Positions 34,768 through 44,653 of a stretch of DNA of 50,636 bases are shown one piece after another (within the stretch, counting starts at the first letter, position 1; every line of letters begins with the position of its first letter). Both the position numbers and the translations under genes were made by a program. The DNA lies in assembly GCF_002001105.1 (NCBI RefSeq), contig NZ_MUNP01000063.1:1-50636 (forward strand), written 5' to 3'. A model generated the notes under the pieces. It was not told the origin of the DNA and made no database searches. It saw only the letters and a program-made list of their open reading frames with translations. The stretch is from Rhodanobacter sp. C06. Its GTDB lineage: Bacteria; Pseudomonadota; Gammaproteobacteria; Xanthomonadales; Rhodanobacteraceae.

Positions 34768-36479
34768 CACATGCTCTCCGGGGCGCCGAGGCCCAGCAAG
34801 TCGAGACCGTTGCGCAGAACCTGCCGGGTCGCCACCACGAGGGCGAGGCGGGCGTCGCGCAGGTCCTTGTCGTCAACCAGGAACTGGTGCGAGTTGTAGT
34901 AGGTGTGGAACGCGTTCGCCAGTTCGCGCAGCCACACGGCGAGCAGGTGCGGCTCCAGGTTCGTCGCCGCGGCTTCCACCACTTCGGGGTAGCGCGACAG
35001 CTCGGTGAGCAGGGCCTGCTCGTGCTCGTTGTCCAGCCGCGCGAGTTGCTTGAGCCCATTGTGCTGATCGAACGTGAACCCTTTCTCGCCGGCCTGGCGC
35101 AGCACCGAGCACACGCGGGCGTGGGCGTACTGGATGTAGTAGACCGGGTTGTCGTTGGTCTGCGAGCGGGCCAGGTCGATGTCGAACACCAGCTGCGAAT
35201 CGCCCTTGCGCGAGATCAGGAAGTAGCGCGTGGCGTCGCGGCCCACCTCGTCGATCAGGTCGCGCAAGGTGACGTAGCTGCCGGCGCGCTTGGAGATCTT
35301 CACCTCCTCGCCGCCGCGCATCACGGTGACCATCTGGTGCAGCACGTAGTCGGGATAGCCCTGGGGAATGCCGCAATCGAGCGCCTGCAGGCCGGCCTTC
35401 ACGCGGGCCAGCGAGCCGTGGTGGTCGGAGCCCAGCTCGGTGATCGCCTTCTCGTAGCCGCGCTGCCACTTCGACAAGTGATAGGCCACGTCCGGCACGA
35501 AGTAGGTGTAGGTGCCGTCGGACTTGCGCATCACGCGGTCCTTGTCGTCGCCGAAGTCGGTGGTCTTCAGCCACAGCGCGCCGCCTTCCTCGTAGGTGTG
35601 GCCGTGGGCGACCAGTTCGCGCACGGTCTCCTCCACCTTGCCGTCGGCGTACAGCGAGGACTCCAGGAAATACACGTCGAAGGCCACGCCGAAGGCCTTG
35701 AGGTCGAGATCCTGCTCGCGACGCAGGGAGGCCACGGCGAACGCGCGGATCGCGTCGATATCCTCCACGTCCTTTGCGCCGGTGACGGTGTGGCCTTCCA
35801 CGGTGACACTGTCGCCAGCGAGATAGGCCTTGGCCACGTCGGCGATGTAGTCGCCGCGGTAGCCGTCCTCCGGCCAGCCGGCGTCGCCGGGGGCGAGGCC
35901 GCGCGCGCGCGCCTGCACCGAAATGCCGAGGTTGGCGATCTGCACGCCGGCGTCGTTGTAGTAGAACTCGCGCTTCACGTTCCAGCCGCTGGCTTCCAGC
36001 AGGCGGCTCAGGCAGTCCCCGATCGCCGCACCGCGGCCGTGGCCCACGTGCAAGGGGCCGGTGGGGTTCGCCGAGACGAATTCCACGCCCACCGTGCGGC
36101 CCGCGCCCAGCGCGTTGCGGCCGTAGCTGGCGCCCTGTTCGAGGATGCGGTGCACCTGCGCCTGGCTGGCGTCGGCGGCAAGGAAGAGGTTGATGAAACC
36201 GGGGCCGGCGATCTCCACCTTCACCAGCAGTTCGCTGGCCGGCAGCGCGGTGACCAGCTTTTCGGCCAGTTCGCGCGGCTTGGCGCGGGCGGCCCCTTCG
36301 ATGGGCCCCAGGGCATGCTTCGCCAGCAGCATCGCGGCGTTGCAGGCGAAATCGCCGTGCTCGCGGCTGCGCGTGCGCTCGATCACGAAGCTTGGCACCA
36401 CCAGGTCGGCGGGCAGGTTGCCCTGGGTTTGCAGGGCGTGGATGGCTTCGAGGACCAGTTCGTGCAGCTGGGCTTTCAC
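34767..36479 (-). CDS. argS: Arginyl-tRNA synthetase
   Basis: 570 residues, class I synthetase. N-terminal Arg-tRNA synthetase domain (about 1-85), then the catalytic Rossmann fold with HIGH-type HVGH (144-147) and an ISKRAG KMSKS-like loop, and the anticodon-binding DALR domain at the C-terminus ([16 protein letters not shown]). GTG start at 36477-36479, giving the canonical N-terminus [13 protein letters not shown]. The stop overlaps the next start by one base. Upstream is a 560-bp intergenic stretch. Confidence 0.96.
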   Translation of the reverse strand: MKAQLHELVLEAIHALQTQGNLPADLVVPSFVIERTRSREHGDFACNAAMLLAKHALGPIEGAARAKPRELAEKLVTALPASELLVKVEIAGPGFINLFLAADASQAQVHRILEQGASYGRNALGAGRTVGVEFVSANPTGPLHVGHGRGAAIGDCLSRLLEASGWNVKREFYYNDAGVQIANLGISVQARARGLAPGDAGWPEDGYRGDYIADVAKAYLAGDSVTVEGHTVTGAKDVEDIDAIRAFAVASLRREQDLDLKAFGVAFDVYFLESSLYADGKVEETVRELVAHGHTYEEGGALWLKTTDFGDDKDRVMRKSDGTYTYFVPDVAYHLSKWQRGYEKAITELGSDHHGSLARVKAGLQALDCGIPQGYPDYVLHQMVTVMRGGEEVKISKRAGSYVTLRDLIDEVGRDATRYFLISRKGDSQLVFDIDLARSQTNDNPVYYIQYAHARVCSVLRQAGEKGFTFDQHNGLKQLARLDNEHEQALLTELSRYPEVVEAAATNLEPHLLAVWLRELANAFHTYYNSHQFLVDDKDLRDARLALVVATRQVLRNGLDLLGLGAPESM

Positions 36480-36693
36480 GGGCGCGGCAATTCCGGGATG
36501 GAACCGGTAATCCTAGCAGACCGCTGGCTTGGGGCGGCCGCCGAGCGGTGATCGGGGCCGGCATGCTGCGACGCGGCGCGCTGCCTGTGGATAACTCTGT
36601 GGGAAAAGCGGCGCCTAGCGTGGAGGACACACCGTTGCATGCGCGGCCAGACTACGTTGCCCAAGAAAAATAATTATGAATCAGATATATAAA

Positions 36694-36934
36694 GACCATT
36701 CTTGAAGTCTTGGTTGCGCTGAGGGGCGCAAATGCCGGTAGCGGGCTTTTGTGCATAAGTAACGGCCGCTTGGCGGTCATCGCTGTGGCGCGGGATCGTC
36801 ATCGTCCTGTCATGCGGCGCCGCCACACTGGCTGCGTGCCGGTGGCGACTCCCCTCCCCATGGCACATGGAGACGCCGCTCTCTCCTCTCCCCGAATCGG
36901 CAACCACGGCGCGGCTCATCCCGCGCCGTTTTTT
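36694..36934 (+). ncRNA. Candidate small RNA (orphan)
   Basis: A promoter-like AT-rich patch with TATATAAAG at 36686-36693 and a clear intrinsic terminator 240 bp later bracket a region with no gene. It contains small hairpins (TTGCGC/GCGCAA at 36714-36731). No known RNA family is recognised. Start is estimated from the -10 position. Confidence 0.35.
36906..36934 (+). terminator. Rightward intrinsic terminator with no upstream gene
   Basis: CGGCGCGG (36907-36914) pairs with CCGCGCCG (36921-36928), followed by six T. Genes on both sides read left, so it is not explained by them. Confidence 0.8.
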
Positions 36935-37040
36935 GTATGTTCGTGCGCTCTTCCATGAACGCGAAGATCAAACGGGCGGCCATCCATGCCCGCACTCTTC
37001 ACGAAGATGCACCAATCGCCCCGACGACTTTCTTGCGGGG

Positions 37041-37712
37041 TCAAATCAACCCGCGCGCGGCCATCGACACCGGCTCGCCATGGCCGATCACGAGGTGATC
37101 GAGCACACGCACCCCGACCAGTTGCAAGGCCTCGCGGAGTTCGCGGGTGATCGCGCGGTCGGCCGCGCTGGGCTCGGCCACGCCGCTGGGATGGTTGTGG
37201 GCGAAGATCACCGCGCAGGCGTTGTGCTGCAGGCAGGCGCGCACCACCTCGCGCGGATGCACGCTGGCGCCATCCACGGTGCCGCGGAACAGTTCCTCGA
37301 AGGCCAGCACGCGGTGGCGGTTGTCCAGGTACAGGCAGCCGAACACCTCGTAGGGCAGGTGGCGCAGCCGCGCGCTGAGGTAGTCGCCGCTGTCGCGCGG
37401 GTTGCCCAGCGCGGGCGCTTCGCGCAGCTGTTCGGCGAGGCTGCGCCGGGCCAGTTCCAGCGCCGCGGCGATGCGCGCGCGCTTGGCCGGGCCTAGCCCG
37501 ACTGCGCGCACCGACGCGTCGGGCCGGCCGAGCAGGGCACCGAGGCTGCCCGCGTTCACCAGCAGTTCGCGGCCCAGCGCGATCGCGTCCTTGCCGCGCA
37601 CGCCGCTGCCCAGCAGCACGGCCAGCAGTTCCGCGTCGGACAGCGCACCGCTGCCGCGCGCCAGCAGCTTTTCGCGGGGGCGTTCGCCTTCGGGCCAGTC
37701 GCGGATGCTCAT
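37041..37712 (-). CDS. radC: RadC-family JAB/JAMM-domain protein
   Basis: 223 residues. N-terminal helical HhH-like domain (about 1-100), then an MPN/JAMM metal-binding domain with [15 protein letters not shown] (His, His, Asp) and preceding Glu ([18 protein letters not shown]). The name RadC is historical and function remains unclear. ATG 37710-37712 is chosen over a further upstream start because it gives the family N-terminus [16 protein letters not shown]. Divergent from coaBC. The order radC / coaBC-dut-algC matches Pseudomonas. Confidence 0.92.
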   Translation of the reverse strand: MSIRDWPEGERPREKLLARGSGALSDAELLAVLLGSGVRGKDAIALGRELLVNAGSLGALLGRPDASVRAVGLGPAKRARIAAALELARRSLAEQLREAPALGNPRDSGDYLSARLRHLPYEVFGCLYLDNRHRVLAFEELFRGTVDGASVHPREVVRACLQHNACAVIFAHNHPSGVAEPSAADRAITRELREALQLVGVRVLDHLVIGHGEPVSMAARGLI

Positions 37713-37809
37713 GCCCTTCAGCGTGCCGGCGGGGATGCGATGCGGGCAGCAGTCGGGTGGCACGATTCCGGTAAGCTAACCGTCTGCCCGCACGTCAGGC
37801 CCTGCCTAC

Positions 37810-39015
37810 ATGAGTCTTGCCCAACGCCGCATCCTGCTGGGAGTGTCCGGCGGCATCGCTGCCTACAAGTCCTGCGAATTGGTTCGCCGCCTGCGCGAGC
37901 AGGGCGCCGAGGTGCGCGTGGTGATGACGGCGGGCGCCGAGCACTTCGTGGGTGCGACCACCTTCCAGGCGCTGTCCGGCCAGCCGGTGCGCAACTCGCT
38001 GTGGGACGCGAGCGCCGAGGCGGCGATGGGCCACATCGAGCTGGCGCGCTGGGCCGAACGCATCCTGATCGCGCCGGCCAGCGCGGACGTGCTCGCGAAG
38101 CTGGCGCACGGCCATGCCGACGACCTGCTCACCACGCTGTGCCTGGCCAGCGCCGCGCCGCTTTACGTGGCGCCGGCGATGAACCAGCAGATGTGGGCGC
38201 ACCCGGCAGTGCAGGCGAACTTGGCTCAGCTGCGCCAGCGCGGCGTGCAGGTGCTCGGTCCGGCAGCAGGCGAACAGGCCTGCGGCGACGTGGGCTCGGG
38301 CCGCATGCTGGAACCGCACGAGTTGCGCGACACACTGGCAGCCTCGTTCGGCAGCGGCGCGCTGGCCGGGCTGAAGGTGGTGGTCAGCGCCGGCCCCACC
38401 TTCGAGGACATCGATCCGGTGCGTTTCATCGGCAACCGCAGCTCCGGGAAGATGGGTTTCGCGGTGGCGCAGGCGGCCGCCGAGGCCGGCGCGCAGGTGA
38501 CCCTGATAACCGGTCCGGTGAGTCTGGCCACGCCGCCCGGCGTGGCGCGCCGCGTCGACGTGCGCAGTGCGGCGCAGATGCAGGCCGCGGTGCTCGATGC
38601 CTGCGCGCAGGCGCAGATCTACATCGGTGCGGCTGCGGTAGGCGATTACCGGCCGGCCGAGGTGGCCGAGCGAAAGCTGAAGAAGCAGGCCGGCGCCGAC
38701 CTGGTGCTCAAACTGGCCGAGAACCCCGACATCCTCGGCAGCCTGTCCGCGCAGGCCGCGCACCCTTTCCTGGTGGGCTTCGCCGCCGAGACGCACGACG
38801 TGGCGCACTACGCGCAGGACAAGCTGCAGCGCAAGGGCCTGGACATGATCGCCGCGAACCGTGTCGGCGACGGGCTGGGTTTCGAGACCGCCGACAACGC
38901 GCTGGACGTGTACTGGGCCGACGGCATGCTGGCGCTGGCGCGCGCCGGCAAGGCCGAGCTGGCGCGGCAGCTGGTGACCTGCGTGGCCGAACGCTATCGC
39001 GCGGTGCGCGGGTGA
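37810..39015 (+). CDS. coaBC: Bifunctional phosphopantothenoylcysteine decarboxylase / phosphopantothenate-cysteine ligase
   Basis: 401 residues, coenzyme A pathway. CoaC half (1-185, flavoprotein): [32 protein letters not shown] and the catalytic [10 protein letters not shown] Cys. CoaB half: [25 protein letters not shown] nucleotide region and [11 protein letters not shown], with the Lys pair in ERKLKK. ATG 37810; no clear Shine-Dalgarno. A GTG/ATG start of dut follows within 10 bases. Cytosolic. Confidence 0.96.
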   Translation: MSLAQRRILLGVSGGIAAYKSCELVRRLREQGAEVRVVMTAGAEHFVGATTFQALSGQPVRNSLWDASAEAAMGHIELARWAERILIAPASADVLAKLAHGHADDLLTTLCLASAAPLYVAPAMNQQMWAHPAVQANLAQLRQRGVQVLGPAAGEQACGDVGSGRMLEPHELRDTLAASFGSGALAGLKVVVSAGPTFEDIDPVRFIGNRSSGKMGFAVAQAAAEAGAQVTLITGPVSLATPPGVARRVDVRSAAQMQAAVLDACAQAQIYIGAAAVGDYRPAEVAERKLKKQAGADLVLKLAENPDILGSLSAQAAHPFLVGFAAETHDVAHYAQDKLQRKGLDMIAANRVGDGLGFETADNALDVYWADGMLALARAGKAELARQLVTCVAERYRAVRG

Positions 39016-39023
39016 GCGCGGCA

Positions 39024-39479
39024 ATGCTGGACGTGGAACTGAAGATCCTCGACCCGCGTCTGGGCAATGCGATCCCGCTGCCCGAAGCGGCCACCAGTGG
39101 CAGCGCCGGCATGGACCTGCGTGCCGCGCTGGACGCGCCGCTCACGCTGGCACCCGGCGACAGCGTGTTGGTGTCCAGCGGCATCGCCATCCATATCGGC
39201 GACCCGGGCTGGTGCGCGCTGATCGTGCCGCGCTCGGGTCTGGGTCACAAGCACGGCCTGGTGATGGGCAACCTGGTCGGCGTGATCGATGCCGACTACC
39301 AGGGCCCGCTGATGATTTCCTGCTGGAACCGCGGCCGCGCGCCGGTCACCATCGGCGTGGGCGACCGCATCGCCCAGCTGCTGCTGGTGCCGGTGGCGCA
39401 GGCGCGGCTGCACATCGTGGGCGAGTTCGCGCCCAGCGTGCGTGGCGCCGGCGGTTTCGGTTCGACGGGCATCAAGTGA
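39024..39479 (+). CDS. dut: dUTP diphosphatase
   Basis: 151 residues, trimeric dUTPase that keeps uracil out of DNA. Motifs I-V are visible: [50 protein letters not shown]. The ATG at 39024 gives the standard length; a GTG at 39012 overlapping the coaBC stop would add 4 residues and is also plausible. It is part of the coaBC-dut-algC cluster. Confidence 0.95.
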   Translation: MLDVELKILDPRLGNAIPLPEAATSGSAGMDLRAALDAPLTLAPGDSVLVSSGIAIHIGDPGWCALIVPRSGLGHKHGLVMGNLVGVIDADYQGPLMISCWNRGRAPVTIGVGDRIAQLLLVPVAQARLHIVGEFAPSVRGAGGFGSTGIK

Positions 39480-39533
39480 TTCCGGTTGCGTGCGGGGCGG
39501 GCCGGACGTGGCGGATACCTGCGGGGACAGGGT

Positions 39534-41891
39534 ATGGCGATGAGTGACGCAAATGGATCGCGCCGGCGCGCGCAGCCGGACTGGCAACGGTTGTGGCCGC
39601 TGGCGTTGGGCACGTTGCTGTTGCTGCTCGGCGCGTTCTGCGCCTGGCAGACCTGGCTGATTGCGGACGAAGGCAATGCGGCGGCGCGGGTGCAGCAGGC
39701 GCGCGACGAGGCGGTGCAGCAGCTGGCGCAGGCAGTCGCCGCACAGCGTGCCACGGTGGAACAGGCGGTGGCCTCGCTGGATCCGGCCACGCTGCAGGGC
39801 GATCGCGCCGCGCTGGTGGCGGCGCTGCACGCGAAGTTGCCGCAGGCGCGCCGGTTGGACGTCTACAGCGGCAGTCTCGACGAAGTGCTGCACGCGAACT
39901 TCCGCGAGTTCGGCTACGCCAAGGCGGCGCAGTTGATGGCCGCACAGACCGCCGACGGCGTGCCGCCGGTGCAGAGCGTGTCGCACGGCGTGGGCGACCG
40001 CCGGTTGAGCCTGGTGCTCCCGCTGGGTCCGCCGCAGCAGGCGCAGGCCTGGCTGTGGGTGGAGCTGCCGTTTGCGCCGGTGCAGCAGGCCTTCGAGGCG
40101 GTCTCGCCCGCGGGTGGTCGGCTGGATCTGCGCCAGGGCGACGCCAGCACCGACATGCGCATCCTTTCGCACGGCAGCGCCGGTGCCGGAGCGGAGCCGG
40201 TCGCGAAGATGGTGCCGGGCAGCGCGTTCAGCGTGGCCGCGGCCATGCCGATGGCGTTCATCGTGCTGCCGCGCACGTGGCCGTTGACCGCGCTGCTGGC
40301 GCTGGCCGGGCTCGGTGCGGGGCTGTACCTGCTGTGGTGGCGCTTGCGGCGGCGCGAGCTGCCGATCGCCGAGCGAGACATCGACATCGAGGAGTTCAAG
40401 TTGTCCCAGCAAGCCGCCCGCCAATCCGCGCCGCCCGCGCCGGTGCTCGCCAAGCTCGCCACCGCAGCGGCACCTGCGCCCGCGCCGGTGGCGAAGCCCG
40501 CAGCGAAGATTGCGCTCGACCCGTCGATCTTCCGTGCCTACGACATCCGCGGCGTGGTGGGCAAGACGCTCGACGCCGGTGTGGCGCGCCTGCTCGGCCA
40601 GTCGATCGGCACCCTGATGCGCGAGCAGGCGCTCACCGAGATCGTGGTGGGCCGCGACGGCCGCCTGTCCGGCCCGGAGCTGGCCGGCGCGCTGGCCGAG
40701 GGCCTGCGCGCGGCCGGCGTCGACGTGATCGATCTTGGCGCGGTGCCCACGCCGGTGGTGTATTTCGCCACCTGGCACTACAACACAGGTTGCGGCGTGG
40801 CGGTGACCGGCAGCCACAACCCGCCCGACTACAACGGCTTCAAGATCGTGATCGGCGGCCAGACGCTGTCCGAGGGCGCGATCCAGGACCTGTACCACCG
40901 CATCGCCGAGAACGCGCTGGAGCGCGGCGGCGAAGGCAGCCTGCGCCAGGTCGACGTGGTGCTGGATTATCTGGAGCGCATCGTCTCCGACGTGCAGGCC
41001 GAGCATCGGCTCAAGGTGGTGGTGGATTGCGGCAACGGCATCCCCGGCGCGGTGGCGCCGCAGGTGCTCAGCGGCATCGGCTGCGAGGTGGTGCCGCTGT
41101 ACTGCGAGGTGGACGGCACGTTCCCGAACCACCATCCCGATCCTTCCGATCCGCACAATCTCGAGGACCTGATCCTCGCGGTGAAGCAGACCGGCGCCGA
41201 CCTCGGCGTGGCCTTCGACGGCGACGGCGACCGCCTCGGCGTGGTGACGAAAACGGGCGAGATCATTTTCCCGGATCGCCTGCTGATGCTGTTCGCGCGC
41301 GACGTGCTGGCGCGCCAGCCGGGCGCCACCATCATCTACGACGTGAAGTGCACCGGACACCTGAAGGGCCAGATCCTCGAGGCCGGCGGCAGCCCGCTGA
41401 TGTGGCGCACCGGCCACTCGCTGATCAAAGGCAAGATGCGCGAGACCGGCGCGGAGCTGGCCGGCGAGATGAGCGGCCACTTCTTCTTCAAGGAACGCTG
41501 GTACGGCTTCGACGACGGCATCTATGCCGGCGCGCGGCTGCTGGAGATCCTCGCCGGCGATCTGGAGGAGCGCACGCCGGAGGAGATCTTCGCCACCCTG
41601 CCCAAGGGCGTCTCCACGCCGGAGCTGAAGATCGAACTGGCCGAGGGCGAGCACTACCGTTTCATGGAGATGTTCCGTGCCCGGGCGAACTTCGGCGATG
41701 CCACCTTGATCACCATCGACGGCGTGCGCGCCGACTGGCCGGACGGCTGGGGCCTGGTGCGTGCCTCGAACACCACGCCGGTGCTGGTGCTGCGCTTCGA
41801 TGCGGACAACCCGACCGCGCTCGCGCGCATCCAGCAGGTGTTCCGCGAGCAACTGCTCGCCGTCGATCCCGCGTTGAAGCTCCCGTTCTGA
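39534..41891 (+). CDS. algC: Phosphomannomutase/phosphoglucomutase AlgC with N-terminal membrane extension
   Basis: 785 residues. Residues about 340-785 are the alpha-D-phosphohexomutase: FRAYDIRGVVGK, phosphoserine S427 (VTGSHNPPDYNG), metal loop D562-x-D-x-D (DGDGDR), and the phosphate-binding WGLVRASNTTP. Makes mannose-1-P and glucose-1-P for exopolysaccharide and LPS. The first about 320 residues are extra: a helix (LWPLALGTLLLLLGAF), a periplasmic-type domain, a second helix (TALLALAGLGAGLYLLWW) and an Ala/Pro linker. The enzyme is therefore tethered to the inner membrane with the catalytic part in the cytosol. Pseudomonas AlgC is also annotated with such an extension. ATG 39534, or 39540. 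Confidence 0.93.
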   Translation: MAMSDANGSRRRAQPDWQRLWPLALGTLLLLLGAFCAWQTWLIADEGNAAARVQQARDEAVQQLAQAVAAQRATVEQAVASLDPATLQGDRAALVAALHAKLPQARRLDVYSGSLDEVLHANFREFGYAKAAQLMAAQTADGVPPVQSVSHGVGDRRLSLVLPLGPPQQAQAWLWVELPFAPVQQAFEAVSPAGGRLDLRQGDASTDMRILSHGSAGAGAEPVAKMVPGSAFSVAAAMPMAFIVLPRTWPLTALLALAGLGAGLYLLWWRLRRRELPIAERDIDIEEFKLSQQAARQSAPPAPVLAKLATAAAPAPAPVAKPAAKIALDPSIFRAYDIRGVVGKTLDAGVARLLGQSIGTLMREQALTEIVVGRDGRLSGPELAGALAEGLRAAGVDVIDLGAVPTPVVYFATWHYNTGCGVAVTGSHNPPDYNGFKIVIGGQTLSEGAIQDLYHRIAENALERGGEGSLRQVDVVLDYLERIVSDVQAEHRLKVVVDCGNGIPGAVAPQVLSGIGCEVVPLYCEVDGTFPNHHPDPSDPHNLEDLILAVKQTGADLGVAFDGDGDRLGVVTKTGEIIFPDRLLMLFARDVLARQPGATIIYDVKCTGHLKGQILEAGGSPLMWRTGHSLIKGKMRETGAELAGEMSGHFFFKERWYGFDDGIYAGARLLEILAGDLEERTPEEIFATLPKGVSTPELKIELAEGEHYRFMEMFRARANFGDATLITIDGVRADWPDGWGLVRASNTTPVLVLRFDADNPTALARIQQVFREQLLAVDPALKLPF

Positions 41892-41901
41892 TCAAACGTG
41901 G

Positions 41902-41924
41902 AAGGCCCGGCATGGCCGGGCCTT
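41902..41924 (+). terminator. Hairpin after algC
   Basis: AAGGCCCGGC and GCCGGGCCTT pair perfectly across a 3-base loop, 10 bp after the algC stop. No T-run follows, so it may act with the convergent gene as a weak terminator. Confidence 0.55.
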
Positions 41925-41953
41925 CGCGTCAGGGGTTTCGTGCCGTGAGCGGC

Positions 41954-42598
41954 TCAGGGATGATCGTTCTGCTCGGCCTGCAGTGCGCGGTAGTGCGCTA
42001 GCTGCTGCGTCTGCGCCTGCGCGGCCTGCTCGCGTTGTGCCTGCTGGCGCTGCAGCAGTGCCTGCAGGTCGCTCACCACGCCGCGCTGCTTGGCGATGCC
42101 GTCCTGCAGGGACTTCGGCAGCGACTGCTTGTTGTGCTCGAACTCGGCGCCGCGACCGAGCAGTTCGGTCAGCGCCTGCTCCTGGCTGCGCAGGTTGAGC
42201 CGGCTGGTGTGGATCTGCTGGTCCATGTTCGCCAGCGCCTGCTGCAACGCAGCCTTGTACGCGGCCTCGTCGGGATAGGCGGACAGCATCTGCTCGTCGG
42301 TGCGGGCGCGGTCCTGGGCGGCGCGCTGCGTGGCGGCCTGCTGCGCGGCCTGCTTCTGTGCGGCGGCGCGTTCCTCGGGGCTGAGCTGGCGCTGCACGCG
42401 CTGCACCACCATGCCCTGGTCATTGACCACGTCGTAGCCGTACTTGATCGCGTCCTGGCTGAGGCTGTCGCTGAAATGCGGCAGGCCCTTGCCGTCCACC
42501 CACTTGTAGCGCATGCCGTTGTGGTCGGCGTTCTGGGCGCAGACGGTGGCGCTGGCGAGCAGCGCGGCGATGGTCAGGACGTGTAGCGGCTTGTGCAT
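41954..42598 (-). CDS. Secreted DUF4124-domain protein with coiled-coil tail
   Basis: 214 residues. Signal peptide 1-21 (LTIAALLASATVCA). Residues about 27-70 are a DUF4124-like beta domain (MRYKWVDGKGLPHFSDS). The rest is a Gln/Ala-rich helix typical of coiled coils, which suggests a periplasmic protein bound to envelope components. ATG 42596-42598. No defined function is known for this family. Confidence 0.8.
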   Translation of the reverse strand: MHKPLHVLTIAALLASATVCAQNADHNGMRYKWVDGKGLPHFSDSLSQDAIKYGYDVVNDQGMVVQRVQRQLSPEERAAAQKQAAQQAATQRAAQDRARTDEQMLSAYPDEAAYKAALQQALANMDQQIHTSRLNLRSQEQALTELLGRGAEFEHNKQSLPKSLQDGIAKQRGVVSDLQALLQRQQAQREQAAQAQTQQLAHYRALQAEQNDHP

Positions 42599-42695
42599 GA
42601 ATACCCCCTGGTCGGAAGTATAGACATCATCGCAGCAACGTGACGCCGGGACCGCCAGTCCGGGCGTCGGTCCGTGATCGCGTTCGCCCGGCGGT

Positions 42696-43343
42696 TCAGC
42701 CAGCGACCCCGTAGCGCCCGCGATAGGCCACGAGGCGGGCGTGCTCGGCGGCCAGTTCCGGGCGCTCGCCGGCATAAGCCAGCACGTCGGCGAGGCTGGT
42801 GATCGCGATCACCGGGATGCCGTAGTCGCGCGCGATTTCCTGCGCGGCGGAGAGCTCGCCCTGGCCGCGCTCCTGCCGGTCCAGCGCGATCAGCACGCCG
42901 GCCGGTTCCGCGCCGTGGGCGCGGATCAGCGCCAGCGATTCGCGCACGGCCGTGCCGGCGGTCATCACGTCGTCCACGATCAGCACGCGGCCCTTGAGCG
43001 GCGCGCCGACCAGCACGCCGCCCTCGCCGTGGTCCTTGGCCTCCTTGCGGTTGTAGGCCCAGGGCAGGTCGTGGCCGTGCTGCTCGGCCAGCGCGATCGC
43101 GGTGGCGGCGGCCAGCGCGATGCCCTTGTAGGCGGGACCGAACAGCATGTCGACCGCGATCCCCGCGTTCACCACCGCGGCGGCGTAGGCGCGGCCCAGC
43201 CGGCCCAGCGCGGCGCCGGAATCGATCCGCCCCATGTTGAAGAAGTAAGGGCTCTGCCGCCCGGACTTCAGCGTGAATTCGCCGAAGCGCAGCACCTCGC
43301 GCTGCAGGGTGAGCTCGATGAAGTCGCGCTGGTAGTCGTGCAT
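42696..43343 (-). CDS. pyrE: Orotate phosphoribosyltransferase
   Basis: 215 residues. Pyrimidine synthesis, making OMP from orotate and PRPP. PRPP-binding motif [13 protein letters not shown], the FNMGRID N-terminal segment and the [10 protein letters not shown] loop with catalytic Lys are present. ATG 43341-43343. The GNAT gene follows 10 bp upstream on the same strand, suggesting co-transcription. Divergent from xthA. Confidence 0.96.
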   Translation of the reverse strand: MHDYQRDFIELTLQREVLRFGEFTLKSGRQSPYFFNMGRIDSGAALGRLGRAYAAAVVNAGIAVDMLFGPAYKGIALAAATAIALAEQHGHDLPWAYNRKEAKDHGEGGVLVGAPLKGRVLIVDDVMTAGTAVRESLALIRAHGAEPAGVLIALDRQERGQGELSAAQEIARDYGIPVIAITSLADVLAYAGERPELAAEHARLVAYRGRYGVAG

Positions 43344-43353
43344 GGGGTTCTCT

Positions 43354-43848
43354 TCAGGAAAGGGCGCGCCACAACAGGTGCTGCGGCCCGGAGCGGCCGC
43401 CATGGTACAGCGTGCCGCTGTCCGCGAAGCCTGCGCGCCGGTACAACGCGAGCGCAGCGGCGTTGTCGCAATTCACCGTGAGCAGGAGGCGGTGCGCCTG
43501 CGGATGGCGTTGCGCGAGGTCGGCCAGCAGCACATCCATCGCGGGCATGGCGAGGCCGCGTCCCTGCCAGGCAGCATCGAGCTGGAACGAACGCAGGCCC
43601 AGCGCGTCGGCATCATCATCGAGGCCGGTGAGGCTGCGTGCGCTGTGCTCGATGCGGTAGTAGCCGATCGGCATGGCATCGAGCAGGATCGCCATCGGCT
43701 CGCTGCCGGCGCATTGCTCGGCGTCGGCCAGCGTGCGCGCGGGCGGACTGACGAAGCCGTCCTGCTCCGGTCGCGCGTGCAGCCGCAGCACGGCTTCGCG
43801 CAAGGCGGGCGTGACAGGGCAGACGTGGAGGTCGGGCGACGCGGCCAT
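43354..43848 (-). CDS. GNAT-family N-acetyltransferase
   Basis: 164 residues. The acetyl-CoA motif A is partly visible: [16 protein letters not shown] (Q-x-x-G-x-A), then [21 protein letters not shown] with the Asn and Tyr of GNATs. Its substrate is unknown. The ATG at 43846-43848 is preferred over earlier starts. It is 10 bp upstream of pyrE on the same strand and divergent from xthA with 37 bp between. Confidence 0.85.
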   Translation of the reverse strand: MAASPDLHVCPVTPALREAVLRLHARPEQDGFVSPPARTLADAEQCAGSEPMAILLDAMPIGYYRIEHSARSLTGLDDDADALGLRSFQLDAAWQGRGLAMPAMDVLLADLAQRHPQAHRLLLTVNCDNAAALALYRRAGFADSGTLYHGGRSGPQHLLWRALS

Positions 43849-43885
43849 GATTGCTATGATGCCCGCTCCGCACCGGGAGTCGCGC

Positions 43886-44653
43886 ATGCGCATCATCAGC
43901 CTGAACGCCAACGGCATCCGCTCGGCCGCGACCAAGGGCGTGTTCGAGTGGTTGCGCCAGCAGAAGGCCGACGTGGTCTGCCTGCAGGAAACCAAGGCGC
44001 AGGAAGACCAGCTCGGCGACCCGATGTTCCGTCCCGACGGCCACCACTGCTTCTACCGCGACGCCAGCAGCAAGAAGGGTTATTCCGGCGTGGCGATCTA
44101 CGCGAAGCGCGAGCCCGACGCGGTGCGTACCGCGCTGGGCTGGGACGCATTCGACAACGAGGGCCGCTACGTCGAGGCGCGCTTCGGCAAGCTCAGCGTG
44201 GTGTCGCTGTACGTGCCGTCGGGCACTTCCGGCGACGAACGCCAGCAGTTCAAGTTCAAGGCGATGGACTGGCTCGCGACTATCCTCGACGAATGGCTGC
44301 ACAGCGGCCGCGACTACGTGCTGTGCGGCGACTGGAACATCGTGCGCAGCGAGAAGGACATCAAGAACTGGAAGTCCAACCAGAAGAATTCCGGTTGCCT
44401 GCCGGAGGAACGCAGCTGGCTCAACGGCCTGGTCGAGCGCGGCTGGGTGGACAGTTACCGCACGCTGCATCCGGAAGGCGAGGACTACACGTGGTGGTCG
44501 AACCGCGGCCGCGCCCGCGAGAACGACGTGGGCTGGCGCATCGACTACCAGCTCGTCACCCCCGCGCTGGGCCAGCGCCTGAAGCGCTGCGCGATCTACC
44601 GCGACGAGCGTTTCTCCGACCACGCGCCGTACACCGTCGACTATGCCGACTGA
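43886..44653 (+). CDS. xthA: Exodeoxyribonuclease III
   Basis: 255 residues. AP endonuclease/3' exonuclease of base-excision repair. Motifs: NANGIRSA, LQETKA (metal Glu), GDWNIV (Asp, Asn), RIDYQL and SDHAP (catalytic His). ATG 43886 with GGGAG upstream. A TATGAT -10 box is at 43855-43860 in the short divergent spacer shared with the GNAT gene. The stop overlaps the next start by 11 bases. Confidence 0.96.
   Translation: MRIISLNANGIRSAATKGVFEWLRQQKADVVCLQETKAQEDQLGDPMFRPDGHHCFYRDASSKKGYSGVAIYAKREPDAVRTALGWDAFDNEGRYVEARFGKLSVVSLYVPSGTSGDERQQFKFKAMDWLATILDEWLHSGRDYVLCGDWNIVRSEKDIKNWKSNQKNSGCLPEERSWLNGLVERGWVDSYRTLHPEGEDYTWWSNRGRARENDVGWRIDYQLVTPALGQRLKRCAIYRDERFSDHAPYTVDYAD

Larger units (their letters stand above)
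36480..37040. other. Intergenic stretch between argS and radC, no convincing protein gene
   Basis: It contains an AT-rich patch (36661-36693, including TATATAAAG) unlike its surroundings, a 6-bp hairpin at 36714-36731, and a plus-strand terminator at 36906-36934. Small open frames exist but have no ribosome sites or coding signature. Confidence 0.6.

Noticed and set aside
36710-36958. 82-codon frame in the argS-radC gap
   Set aside because: No ribosome site or family match, and the terminator lies inside the frame.
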